This document shows, in pieces, positions 43,337 to 50,999 of a DNA stretch of 64,000 bases. Each line of letters begins with the position of its first letter. Position 1 is the first letter of the stretch. The stretch comes from Pseudarthrobacter siccitolerans (GTDB taxonomy: Bacteria; Actinomycetota; Actinomycetes; Actinomycetales; Micrococcaceae): assembly GCF_030823375.1 (NCBI RefSeq), contig NZ_JAUSXB010000001.1:1550001-1614000 (forward strand), in the 5' to 3' direction. The notes beneath the pieces were generated by a model. It saw nothing but the letters and a program-made list of their open reading frames with translations, did not search any database and was not told the DNA's origin. The position numbers were made by a program, and so were the translations under genes.

Positions 43337-44943
43337 TCCTTCTCGGTGTCCCAGGTGGCTTTGGCCGCGGTCATGGGATCGTTGTCGTCCACATCGCTCT
43401 CTTTCAGGCCCACCCGGAATTGGATCATCATGTCGTGGTCCTCGTGTGGCAGGTTGTGGCAGTGCATCATGTAGACGCCCTTGTTGGGGGTGAACTTCAT
43501 CAGGACCCTGACGGTCTCGCCTTCACCGACATACACCACGTCCTTGGGACCACGCTCGTGCGGGAAAGGCGCCTGTCCATTGCGGCTGATGACCTGGAAG
43601 TCCACCAGGTGGATGTGAACGGGGTGGAACCAGCCGCCCGATTTGTTCTCGATTTGCCAAATCTCCACCGAATTGAGGGCGGGATCGGCAGCGACTCTCT
43701 TGTAACCGCTGGCGATGACGTCCTGCCAGCTTTCGCCGTTGATGGTCCACATGTTGGTAGTGTCATCCCGCTCCACCCGGAAACTGCGGGTTTTCACGGA
43801 TTGCTTTGCTGTCAGCGACATTGCTTCGCTTCCCACCAACGTGGTGGGGATCCGGTTCCAGGTGGGGTCCGAGGTGTCCACCGGCTCGTCCGTGACATCG
43901 AAGGCCATGATCTTGCCGGTGTAGTCATAATCCACGTTGTTCTTATTGGACAGGTTCCGGAGCTCGATCCGCTGTCCCGTCTTGTACTTGCGGAAATCGA
44001 TCAGGACTTCATACCGTTCCGCCCCGCCGTGGCGGTAATTCGCCACGCTCTGGGCCGCCGGCATCAGGCCGCCGTCGGTGCCAACCATCACCAGGGGATC
44101 TCCGGTGCTGAGGGTGGGCCGCAGCGAACGGGAAATGGAGCAGTTCAGGATGCGGAAGCGGTACACGCGTTTCTGCACCTTCATGACGGGCCACGGCTTT
44201 CCGTTGACCAGGATGACGTCGCCCCACAGGCCCGAGTGGGTGTTGTCGTCGTACCCCAGGGACCCGTCAGCGGCGAACATCGCGTCGCTGACTGTCAGTG
44301 CCACGTCGTAGCGGCCCTGCGGGAGCAGCCGGCGTTCAACGGGATCGTGCATGTGGTACTGCGCCGCGAGGCCGGAATAGGCGTTGAGGGCAGTGAAGTG
44401 GACACCGTGGTCGTGGTACCAGAGCGTGCGGGCCGGTTGGAAGTTGGGGTAGTGATAGTCCTTGTAGAACCCCGGAAGCGTGATATCGCTGGCGTAACCG
44501 TCATATTGGGGCAGGGACGCCGACCCGTGCAGGTGGGTGGACGTGGAAAGCGAGTGCCCGTCCAGCGCATGCTGGGCCGGGAGCTGGTTGCGCACCCTCA
44601 TGACGGCCTTTGTTCCTTGGTCCAGACTGATGGTGGGGCCGGGGAACAGGCCGTTGTAGCCAAGGATCGGCGTGGTCAGCCGTGGGAGGATGTTGGCCGT
44701 AGCGGCCTTCTCTGTCAGGCGGTAGTAGTTGACCGGCAACCCGTCCGCGGGATCGATGCCGGTGGAAGATGGTTCGAGGATCGGGGCCTGGACAAAGGCT
44801 GCCTGGAATGGCCGCGGCATCTCCTTGTCACTGAGCCGGCTGGCCGACTTGGCCTCCACCGAACCCGTGGGCAGCATGGCGGCCCCTGCTCCCAGGACTC
44901 CGAGTCCTCCGATTAACAGAACCTGACGGCGTGAAATTGTCAT
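43333..44943 (-). CDS. multicopper oxidase, Tat-exported
   Basis: 536 residues from ATG 44943, with AGGAGG 6 nt upstream. Twin-arginine signal MTISRRQVLLIGG. Three cupredoxin domains; copper ligands in four motifs: HLHGSAS and WYHDHGVHF in the N-terminal domain, HPVHIHLVDF and HCHNLPHEDHDMM near the C-terminus (type 1 with axial Met plus the trinuclear site). Laccase/CotA-like: oxidises Cu(I), Mn(II) or phenols outside the cell. An exported copper enzyme translationally coupled to a signal peptidase is uncommon, since Tat substrates are also processed by LepB. Confidence 0.93.
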   Translation of the reverse strand: MTISRRQVLLIGGLGVLGAGAAMLPTGSVEAKSASRLSDKEMPRPFQAAFVQAPILEPSSTGIDPADGLPVNYYRLTEKAATANILPRLTTPILGYNGLFPGPTISLDQGTKAVMRVRNQLPAQHALDGHSLSTSTHLHGSASLPQYDGYASDITLPGFYKDYHYPNFQPARTLWYHDHGVHFTALNAYSGLAAQYHMHDPVERRLLPQGRYDVALTVSDAMFAADGSLGYDDNTHSGLWGDVILVNGKPWPVMKVQKRVYRFRILNCSISRSLRPTLSTGDPLVMVGTDGGLMPAAQSVANYRHGGAERYEVLIDFRKYKTGQRIELRNLSNKNNVDYDYTGKIMAFDVTDEPVDTSDPTWNRIPTTLVGSEAMSLTAKQSVKTRSFRVERDDTTNMWTINGESWQDVIASGYKRVAADPALNSVEIWQIENKSGGWFHPVHIHLVDFQVISRNGQAPFPHERGPKDVVYVGEGETVRVLMKFTPNKGVYMMHCHNLPHEDHDMMIQFRVGLKESDVDDNDPMTAAKATWDTEKD

Positions 44944-45063
44944 GGCCGACCTCCTTTGTAGATGGCCTCGACTGTTCCGCACCCAGCTTGGAGATTTCAT
45001 GCGTACTGTCTTGAAGTCCTTGGAGAAACCATGAAAGCGCTTTTCCGAACGTCAGCGGGCACA

Positions 45064-45576
45064 CTACTTTCCTCCCCTGTGGTGTCCGGCGCCCAGGGAC
45101 AGCCCGGGTCCCCCCGGCAGGTCCAGCGCCAGATCGATGGCTTTGTCCGGGAGCTCGAACACGAGCGTGGCGTTAATGCTTTCCCCCTGTCGTGCCTTTC
45201 CAGGAGCCGGAGAAAACCAGACCGGTTTCCATTTCCCGGCGCCGAGGCCCGAGACGGTGTACTGGGACGGGTCGAAGGACAGGCCGTTCTGCTCCATGGC
45301 GGTGAGCTCCAGCAGGATGCGGACGCGATGGACCTCTTGGCCCGGCGGATCCGCGAGGGCGGCCGACGGTGTGGGCGGCATCCATCCATCCGCCTCAAGG
45401 GGTATCACCCCCTGAATCCTGGCCAGGCCGCCATCAAGGCTTCCTGAGGCCCCCAGCAGGGCGGGAGGCGTCCGCGGTGTGGCCAGCAGGACGCTGGCCA
45501 CCAGGGCCCCCACCAGGGCGAGCAAAACTGCCGGAACAAGAAACTTGGTGCGCTTGAACAATGCTGTTGATGCCAT
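45064..45576 (-). CDS. membrane-anchored hypothetical protein, upstream of the multicopper oxidase
   Basis: 170 residues with an N-terminal TM helix (FLVPAVLLALVGALVASVLLA) and an extracellular beta-rich domain (EVHRVRILLELTAMEQNGLSFDPSQYTVSGL, WFSPAPGKARQG). Such domains resemble DUF4352/copper-chaperone-like Ig folds but no His/Met copper motif is seen. It ends in GHHRGGK. It lies 120 bp before the oxidase on the same strand, possibly in one transcript. Confidence 0.7.
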   Translation of the reverse strand: MASTALFKRTKFLVPAVLLALVGALVASVLLATPRTPPALLGASGSLDGGLARIQGVIPLEADGWMPPTPSAALADPPGQEVHRVRILLELTAMEQNGLSFDPSQYTVSGLGAGKWKPVWFSPAPGKARQGESINATLVFELPDKAIDLALDLPGGPGLSLGAGHHRGGK

Positions 45577-45647
45577 ACCGGCAGTTTCCCCACGGCTCCT
45601 AGGGAATCCCTAGGAGCCGGAAGCCCTTCCCCCAAAATCGGGCCAAA

Positions 45648-45697
45648 CCTGAGCAAGTCCTGCGCCTTCCTTGATCAACTGCTCTGCCGGTCTTGAT
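45648..45697. promoter_or_regulatory. 11-bp phased YTGAN array
   Basis: CCTGAG (45648), CCTGCG (45659), CTTGAT (45670), a degenerate unit (45681) and CTTGAT (45692) start every 11 bp. The phase and the CTTGAN core match the array at 24625. It lies 72-121 bp upstream of the minus-strand anchored protein gene (start 45576) and about 375 bp before the mannanase. Confidence 0.5.
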
Positions 45698-45808
45698 AAA
45701 GGACCGGCACAGTGGTTCCTGTCCGGCTTGGACACCGGTGGGAGACGACACGGGGTCTCAGCGGCCGGCGCAAGATTTCTCCGGCTGCGGACAGAGCACT
45801 CCCAGACT

Positions 45809-45864
45809 GGGGCCGATGGCGGAGGCGGCGGAACAGCGTGGTTCCGCAAGAAGCCATCGGCCCC
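45809..45864 (+). promoter_or_regulatory. large nested stem-loop
   Basis: GGGGCCGATGGC (45809-45820) pairs perfectly with GCCATCGGCCCC (45853-45864), and inside GCGGAAC (45828-45834) pairs with GTTCCGC (45841-45847) over a 6-nt loop. In RNA this would be a stable structure about 200 nt before the mannanase start. Terminator of an unseen transcript or a structured leader are both possible. Confidence 0.5.
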
Positions 45865-45954
45865 GGCACTGCGCCGTCTCCGGACAGCGCTGGGCTGGAC
45901 AGGTCGTGCAAAAGAACAGACATTTGGCGGCGCGCGGAAAATCACCTTTCGAAA

Positions 45955-45971
45955 CTTGAGCGAATCTTGAG
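45955..45971. promoter_or_regulatory. pair of CTTGAG repeats, 11 bp apart
   Basis: CTTGAG at 45955-45960 and 45966-45971, 100 bp before the mannanase GTG. Same core and phase as the arrays at 24625 and 45648. Confidence 0.45.
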
Positions 45972-46070
45972 GCTTTCGGGTCACCGGGACTTTAGGATCA
46001 GGGCAGTGCCGGCTGGGCACGAGGCCAGCTGCCGCTCAAGCAGCCCTGACAATTACGGGGACCGATCGCT

Positions 46071-47294
46071 GTGTTCAAGATTGTAAAAGTTCTTACTGCT
46101 GCCCTTGCCGCGAGCGCCGGCCTCGCGCTGGCAGGGATTCAACCAGTCCAGGCAGCACCGGCAGCCCAGATTACGCTCAGCCCGGCAACAGGATCTGCCG
46201 GGTCCGCCGTTACGGTCAACGGGACCGGTTTCAAGGCCTCCGCCTCGGGGACGGTGGTGGCCGGCTCGGCGTCGTTTGCTTTTCGGACTGCAACCACTGG
46301 GGCATTCAGCACAGCCATCACCATTCCGGCCGCAGCAACCGGAAAGCTGACCGTTACGGCCAAGACCTCCTCGGTCCAGGCGTCCTCGGTATTCACTGTG
46401 ACCCCGCCGGCGCCGGCGCTGCCGCCGGTCAGCACCGCCCGCCTGCGTTTCGGGGTGGCCACCGCCAACGGCCCTATGGCCGGCGCTGAGCTGGATGAGG
46501 TGGCCCTGCTGGCAGGGGAAAGCCCGTCCAGCGTGCTCTTCTACAAGGACTTCCTCCAGGCACCGCCGATCAGTGAAATGAACGCTGTACGGGCCCGGGG
46601 TGCCGTGCCCTTGGTGACGTGGGAGCCGTGGGCCTGGGGAGGCGGAGTGGACCAGCCCGCGTACGCCCTGGACAGAATCGCGGCGGGCGACTTTGATACC
46701 CGGATTATTGAGTGGGGACAGTCACTGGCAGCTTGGGGATACCCGGTGCAGCTGCGGTTCGCCCATGAGATGAACGGGAACTGGTACCCCTGGGCTGAAG
46801 GTGTGAACGGCAATATGGCCGGAGACTATGTCCGCGCGTGGCGTCACGTGCATGACGTGGTGACCGCCACAGGTGCATCAAACGTCTCATGGGTATGGAG
46901 CCCGAACGTGCCCTATTGGGGATCCACTGACTTGGCCGGATTGTTCCCGGGCGCCGGCTACGTGGACTTCGTGGGGCTCGATGGGTACAACTGGGGCACG
47001 TCCGCGTCGTGGAGCAGCTGGGTCTCACCGCAGGATCTTTTTGCTCCGGGAATCGCCGAGTTCCGGGCAATCGCCCCGGGACTGCCGATTCTTATCGCTG
47101 AAACGGCGTCAAGCGAGTCCGGCGGATCCAAGGCGGCATGGAACACGGACCTGGTGTCCTACCTCGCGGCCCAGCCGGATGTGATGGGTTTCGTCTGGTT
47201 CCATCTGCAAAAGGAAGCCGACTGGCGCATCAACAGCAGTGACACCTCGGCCGCCGTCTTTAAGTCTGCTTTGACGGCCTGCCGGGCGTCATAG
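46071..47294 (+). CDS. secreted GH26 beta-mannanase-like glycoside hydrolase
   Basis: 407 residues from GTG 46071. Signal peptide about 1-29, an IPT/TIG-like beta domain (about 32-112: LSPATGSAGSAVTVNGTGF) and a TIM-barrel GH26 domain. Acid/base E233 in RFAHEMNGNWYPW and nucleophile E344 in ILIAETASSE are in place, with W at the subsite motif TWEPWAW. It would cleave beta-1,4-mannan or related hemicellulose outside the cell. Two CTTGAG repeats 100 bp upstream may control it. Confidence 0.88.
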   Translation: MFKIVKVLTAALAASAGLALAGIQPVQAAPAAQITLSPATGSAGSAVTVNGTGFKASASGTVVAGSASFAFRTATTGAFSTAITIPAAATGKLTVTAKTSSVQASSVFTVTPPAPALPPVSTARLRFGVATANGPMAGAELDEVALLAGESPSSVLFYKDFLQAPPISEMNAVRARGAVPLVTWEPWAWGGGVDQPAYALDRIAAGDFDTRIIEWGQSLAAWGYPVQLRFAHEMNGNWYPWAEGVNGNMAGDYVRAWRHVHDVVTATGASNVSWVWSPNVPYWGSTDLAGLFPGAGYVDFVGLDGYNWGTSASWSSWVSPQDLFAPGIAEFRAIAPGLPILIAETASSESGGSKAAWNTDLVSYLAAQPDVMGFVWFHLQKEADWRINSSDTSAAVFKSALTACRAS

Positions 47295-47311
47295 CGCTTA
47301 GGATTTCTTCC

Positions 47312-48061
47312 ATGAGGATTGCCGTTGCAGGGGGAACCGGTACAGTCGGCCGCCACGTCGTCGCCGTCGCCAGGGAGCGCGGGCACGATGTGGTGGGCAT
47401 CAGCCGGGCGGAGGGCGTGGACCTGGTCAACGGCAGGGGCCTGTATCAGGCGCTCCAGGGTGCCGAAACGGTGATTGACGTCTCGGGCATCCAGACCGTT
47501 TCCACCAAGAAATCCGTGGACTTCTTCACCAACGCCACCCAGAACCTCCTGGCAGCGGAGAAGCATGCCGGTGTGAAGCACCACATTGCGCTGTCCATCG
47601 TTGGCATCGACAAAGCCAATTCGGGCCTGTACGCCGGCAAGCTGGTGCAGGAGGACGAAGTCAGACATGGCGGCATCCCGTGGACCCTCCTCCGGTCAAC
47701 GCAGTTCCACGAGTTCGTGCCAATGACCGTCAAAGCCGCGTCCGCCGGCCCGGCGGTACTTGTGCCCAAAATGTTCACCCAGCCCGTCGCGGCAAAGGAG
47801 GTGGCCATCGCCCTGGTGGATGCTGCGGAAGCCGGGCCGCGGGGACGGGTCCCGGACCTCGGCGGGCCCAGGGCCGAGCAGCTGACAGACCTGGTCAAGG
47901 CCTACCTCGCCAAAACCGGGCAAAAGAAGCGAATCGTCCCCCTGCATGTCCCCGGGCCCATGGGCAAAGCGATGCGCAAAGGCGGGCTGATCCCGGCGGC
48001 GGGTGCCGCCGTCGGACGCCAGACGTTCCTGGAGTGGCTGGAAGCCGGGGGCGCTGCCTAG
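47312..48061 (+). CDS. NmrA-like NAD(P)-binding protein
   Basis: 249 residues, Rossmann fold of atypical SDR/NmrA type: GGTGTVGRHV near residue 7, ISRAEGVDLVNG, then KHHIALSIVGIDK; no YxxxK motif. It may act as a redox sensor or reductase. It begins 17 nt after the mannanase stop and may share its transcript. Confidence 0.85.
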   Translation: MRIAVAGGTGTVGRHVVAVARERGHDVVGISRAEGVDLVNGRGLYQALQGAETVIDVSGIQTVSTKKSVDFFTNATQNLLAAEKHAGVKHHIALSIVGIDKANSGLYAGKLVQEDEVRHGGIPWTLLRSTQFHEFVPMTVKAASAGPAVLVPKMFTQPVAAKEVAIALVDAAEAGPRGRVPDLGGPRAEQLTDLVKAYLAKTGQKKRIVPLHVPGPMGKAMRKGGLIPAAGAAVGRQTFLEWLEAGGAA

Positions 48062-48106
48062 CGGTTCAGCCGGGACAGGTACCGGACTGTCCGCCACTGA
48101 AAAATG

Positions 48107-48123
48107 CGAGTACTCACTACTCG
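48107..48123. promoter_or_regulatory. palindrome CGAGTA-N5-TACTCG, site 2
   Basis: Arms CGAGTA and TACTCG around CTCAC, 85 bp before the second GAF-ANTAR gene. Same arms and spacer length as site 1 (27530); TGAAAA stands before both. Confidence 0.6.
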
Positions 48124-48208
48124 TGCCCCCGCCTCGGCCCTCCCGTTAGATTCGAGGTGCAGCGCGCGGACCAGGTCCGCTCCGGCACCGTTCAAAGGGG
48201 GAACGAGA

Positions 48209-49015
48209 ATGACAGTCCATGTGCAGGGCACCAGCAGAAGGGTGCTGAAGGCCGACGGCGGAAGGCAAGGAGTGGCGGGCGTCGCCGACGAGCCGTGGTT
48301 CAAGCCGTCCGGGTTCCTGCTGGACCTGGTCACGAACGCAGACACGGATGCGGCCTCCCTGAGGCGGCTGGCGGAAGCAGCAGCGGTAGCCCTCACTCAG
48401 GCAATCGGAGTCCAGATTGACTGTGCCGTGATGCTGTCCACAGCCCAGGGGGCTCCCATCCAGGCGGCCAACAATGGACGGGCCGCGGGTCTGGGCTACC
48501 TGGAACAGGATCTCGAAGACGGCCCCATGAAGCAGGCCGCGGCGGCGGACGGCCCCTTCGTGGTGGACGCCGCCGAAACAACGCTGCGATGGCAGGCCTA
48601 CCGGCGCCGGTTCCTCGACGCCGGCTACGGTGAGGTGCTTGCCGTTCCGCTGCGGCTTGATCCCGGCACCACTGCCGCCCTGGGATTCTTTGCACCGCCG
48701 GAGGAGCGGTTTGATCCCGACGCCGTCAACCATGCAACATGGTTTGCCCGGGTTGCATCGCAGAGCCTGAAAGTGGCACTCGAGGTCCGGAGCGTCCGGT
48801 CCGCGGGGGACAACCTGAAGGCGCTGCTGGAAAGCCGGACGTCCATAGACGTTGCCTGCGGTGTGATCATGGGCCGCAACCGCTGCTCCTACGCGGACGC
48901 TTTCGGCCTGCTGGCCGGGGCTTCGACCCAACGGAACAAGCAAGTCCGCGAAGTGGCTGAGGGATTCCTGAAGAACCTGCCAAACGGCTCCCCCGGGACA
49001 CGCTTCGAGCTGTGA
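48209..49015 (+). CDS. GAF-ANTAR regulatory protein, paralogue 2
   Basis: 268 residues from ATG 48209 (GGGGGAACGAGA upstream); an in-frame ATG at 48104 precedes the palindrome and is unlikely. GAF domain about 28-190 (RRFLDAGYGEVLAVPL) and ANTAR about 200-258 (LKALLESRTSIDVACGVIMGRNRCS). Same size and order as the protein at 27625 and the same upstream palindrome, so the two are paralogues under one regulator. Targets would be transcripts with ANTAR hairpin pairs. Confidence 0.9.
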   Translation: MTVHVQGTSRRVLKADGGRQGVAGVADEPWFKPSGFLLDLVTNADTDAASLRRLAEAAAVALTQAIGVQIDCAVMLSTAQGAPIQAANNGRAAGLGYLEQDLEDGPMKQAAAADGPFVVDAAETTLRWQAYRRRFLDAGYGEVLAVPLRLDPGTTAALGFFAPPEERFDPDAVNHATWFARVASQSLKVALEVRSVRSAGDNLKALLESRTSIDVACGVIMGRNRCSYADAFGLLAGASTQRNKQVREVAEGFLKNLPNGSPGTRFEL

Positions 49016-49138
49016 GCAGCGGTGCCGCGCGGGCCGCTATCAGCCCGGCTGCCACCGGTGGTTTCCCGATACACTCTGTGGAAGATGCGGAGATCCACAC
49101 TCTTGCGCCCCGGCCCTCCCTTTATTAGCCGGCGCTCG

Positions 49139-49144
49139 TATTAT
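49139..49144 (+). promoter_or_regulatory. TATTAT -10 box of a leaderless gene
   Basis: TATTAT ends 6 nt before the ATG at 49151. Transcription would begin at or next to the ATG, giving a leaderless mRNA. The same box and spacing precede the paralogue at 56188. Confidence 0.6.
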
Positions 49145-49150
49145 TCATGC

Positions 49151-49297
49151 ATGTGGACTAAACAGCACCAGTCGTTCTGCGCGCTATGCGGCAGGAGCAC
49201 CAAACATGTCACCCACTTCCAGAAGGACGACGCCGGCTCCCTGACTCCGGACGTCCGGTGCACCGAGTGCGCTGAATCGTCAGAGGCGGCGGCCTAG
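49151..49297 (+). CDS. 48-residue Cys/His protein, leaderless (paralogue 1)
   Basis: MWTKQHQSFCALCGRSTKHV followed by THFQKDDAG, then VRCTEC and SSEAAA. Four Cys (C-x2-C ... C-x2-C) and two His can build a treble-clef or ribbon Zn site. A paralogue lies at 56188. No Shine-Dalgarno before the ATG, but TATTAT 6 nt upstream. Function unknown. Confidence 0.7.
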   Translation: MWTKQHQSFCALCGRSTKHVTHFQKDDAGSLTPDVRCTECAESSEAAA

Positions 49298-49400
49298 AAT
49301 CGAGCCGCCGGCACAGTTTGTCGATTCGGGCTTCCAGTGCGCGTCGTATAAGTAAGGACCCAAACGAAGGGCCCGGACGAAAAGCTAAGGGAGTACGAAG

Positions 49401-49736
49401 ATGGCAAAGTATCTGGTCCTGATCTTCCAGGATGAAACGGTGACTCCACAGTCGGAAGGTGAATCGATCAACCCCGCCTACCAGGAGTTTATGCAGCGGC
49501 GCGCAGGGTCCCTGCTCAATGGGGCGGCACTGCAGCCGGCCTCGACGGCCACATCCGTCCGGCGGGACGGGTCCGGCGGATTCTCGGTGACGGACGGTCC
49601 TTTCGCCGAATCGAAGGAGGTTCTGGGCGGCTACTTCCTGCTGGAAGCGGGCGACCTCGACGAGGCGCTGGAGATTGCCAAGGAAGTTCCGGCCGGCGTC
49701 GGAGTGGAGGTCCGGCCCGTGCGGATGGTCAGCTGA
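49401..49736 (+). CDS. DGPF/YCII-domain protein
   Basis: 111 residues of the YCII superfamily, DGPF branch: the motif TDGPFAESKEVLGGYFLLEAGDLDEA is complete. Members are small ferredoxin-fold proteins of uncertain activity. The family is regularly encoded next to ECF42 sigma factors, as here, where the stop and next ATG overlap by 1 nt (TGATG). AGGGAG lies about 10 nt before ATG 49401. Confidence 0.92.
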   Translation: MAKYLVLIFQDETVTPQSEGESINPAYQEFMQRRAGSLLNGAALQPASTATSVRRDGSGGFSVTDGPFAESKEVLGGYFLLEAGDLDEALEIAKEVPAGVGVEVRPVRMVS

Positions 49737-50992
49737 TGCCGGCGGCCGCCAGCTCGGAGGTTGCTGCAGCGGTTGCAGATGCGCACCGCCGCGAGTGGGC
49801 TTTCGTGCTGGCGGCAACGCTGCGTGTTGCCGGTGACATCGACAAAGCCGAAGAAGCCGTCCAGGACGCCTACGCCAGTGCGCTGGCCACGTGGGGTCCG
49901 CGTGGGATCCCGAAGAACCCGGGAGCGTGGTTGACGGTCACGGCCCGGCGCCGGGCCCTGGACATGCACCGCCGGGCAGCCACGGAACAGCGGGCGCTCC
50001 CCAGGCTGTGCGAGCCGGAGGAATCGCTCGCTGATGAGCAGGCCCTGGCAACGGAGGACATTCCCGATGACCGGCTCCGGCTGATTTTCACCTGCTGCCA
50101 CCCCGCCCTTGCCCCGGACGCCCGGGTTGCCCTGACGCTGCGGCTCCTTTGCGGGCTGTCCACCGCTGACATAGCGCGGGCCTTCCTCGTGCCGGAGGCC
50201 ACCATAGCCGCCCGGATTACCCGGGCGAAAAAGAAGATCGCTGCCGCCGGGATCCCCTACAGCGTGCCCGCGGCGTCCGAGCTCCACGAGCGTATCGACG
50301 GTGTGCTGTCCGTTGTCTATCTCGTGTACACCACGGGTCATACTGCCCCGTCGGGAGCGGACCTGATGCGCCGGGACCTCGCGGAGCGCGGCCTGGAGCT
50401 GGCGGGGATGCTGCGCGTCCTGCTTCCCAATAACAGGGACGTTGCGGGGCTTCTGGCACTCGTGCTGCTCACCGACGCGCGCCGGGACGCCCGGCTGGAT
50501 CGCAACCGGGAGCTCGTCCTGCTGGAGGACCAGGACCGGTCCGCCTGGGACCGGGCTGCCATCGGGGAAGGCGTGGCGCTCCTGCGCGAGGCCTTGAGCT
50601 CACGGCCGCCGGGCCGCTTCGCGCTGACGGCGGCGATCGCGGCCGTCCATGATGAGAGCGGATCGTGGTCCGAGACTGACTGGCAGGAAATCCTGGGCCT
50701 CTACGACCTGCTGATGGAAACGTGGCCCTCCCCGGTGGTCCAGCTGAACCGGGCCATAGCCCTTGGCTTCGCGGTGGGGCCTGCGGAAGGCCTGGCTGAG
50801 CTGGATGCGCTGGGGGCTGAGCCCCAACTGGCCCGCTACCCGTACCTCGCCGCCGCACGCGCCGACTTCCTGGCACGGCTGGGCCGTACCGGCGAGGCCC
50901 GGGATGCTTTCGAGGAGGCGCTGATCCTCACGGACAACGACGCCGAGCGCAGCTACCTCCGGGCGCGGCTGGCTAGTAGACTAGCCGGCTGA
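49736..50992 (+). CDS. ECF42-type RNA polymerase sigma factor
   Basis: 418 residues: sigma region 2 (about 10-80; RRALDMHRR is the region 2.3/2.4 helix), sigma region 4 (about 120-175; LSTADIARAFLVPEATIAARITRAKKKIA) and a long C-terminal extension (about 190-418, DUF6596 and TPR-like) typical of ECF42. There is no anti-sigma factor gene; the extension is thought to regulate activity in this group. Coupled to the DGPF gene. Confidence 0.92.
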   Translation: MPAAASSEVAAAVADAHRREWAFVLAATLRVAGDIDKAEEAVQDAYASALATWGPRGIPKNPGAWLTVTARRRALDMHRRAATEQRALPRLCEPEESLADEQALATEDIPDDRLRLIFTCCHPALAPDARVALTLRLLCGLSTADIARAFLVPEATIAARITRAKKKIAAAGIPYSVPAASELHERIDGVLSVVYLVYTTGHTAPSGADLMRRDLAERGLELAGMLRVLLPNNRDVAGLLALVLLTDARRDARLDRNRELVLLEDQDRSAWDRAAIGEGVALLREALSSRPPGRFALTAAIAAVHDESGSWSETDWQEILGLYDLLMETWPSPVVQLNRAIALGFAVGPAEGLAELDALGAEPQLARYPYLAAARADFLARLGRTGEARDAFEEALILTDNDAERSYLRARLASRLAG

Positions 50993-50999
50993 CCGGCTG

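Larger units (their letters stand above)
45577..46070. other. 494-bp regulatory region without a supported gene
   Basis: Divergent between the anchored protein and the mannanase. It holds two phased CTTGAN arrays, a TGCCGGTC/GACCGGCA hairpin (45685-45709) and a large nested hairpin (45809-45864). Open frames are present in several directions but lack ribosome binding sites and codon bias. A small RNA or long 5' leader of the mannanase gene is possible. Confidence 0.5.
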
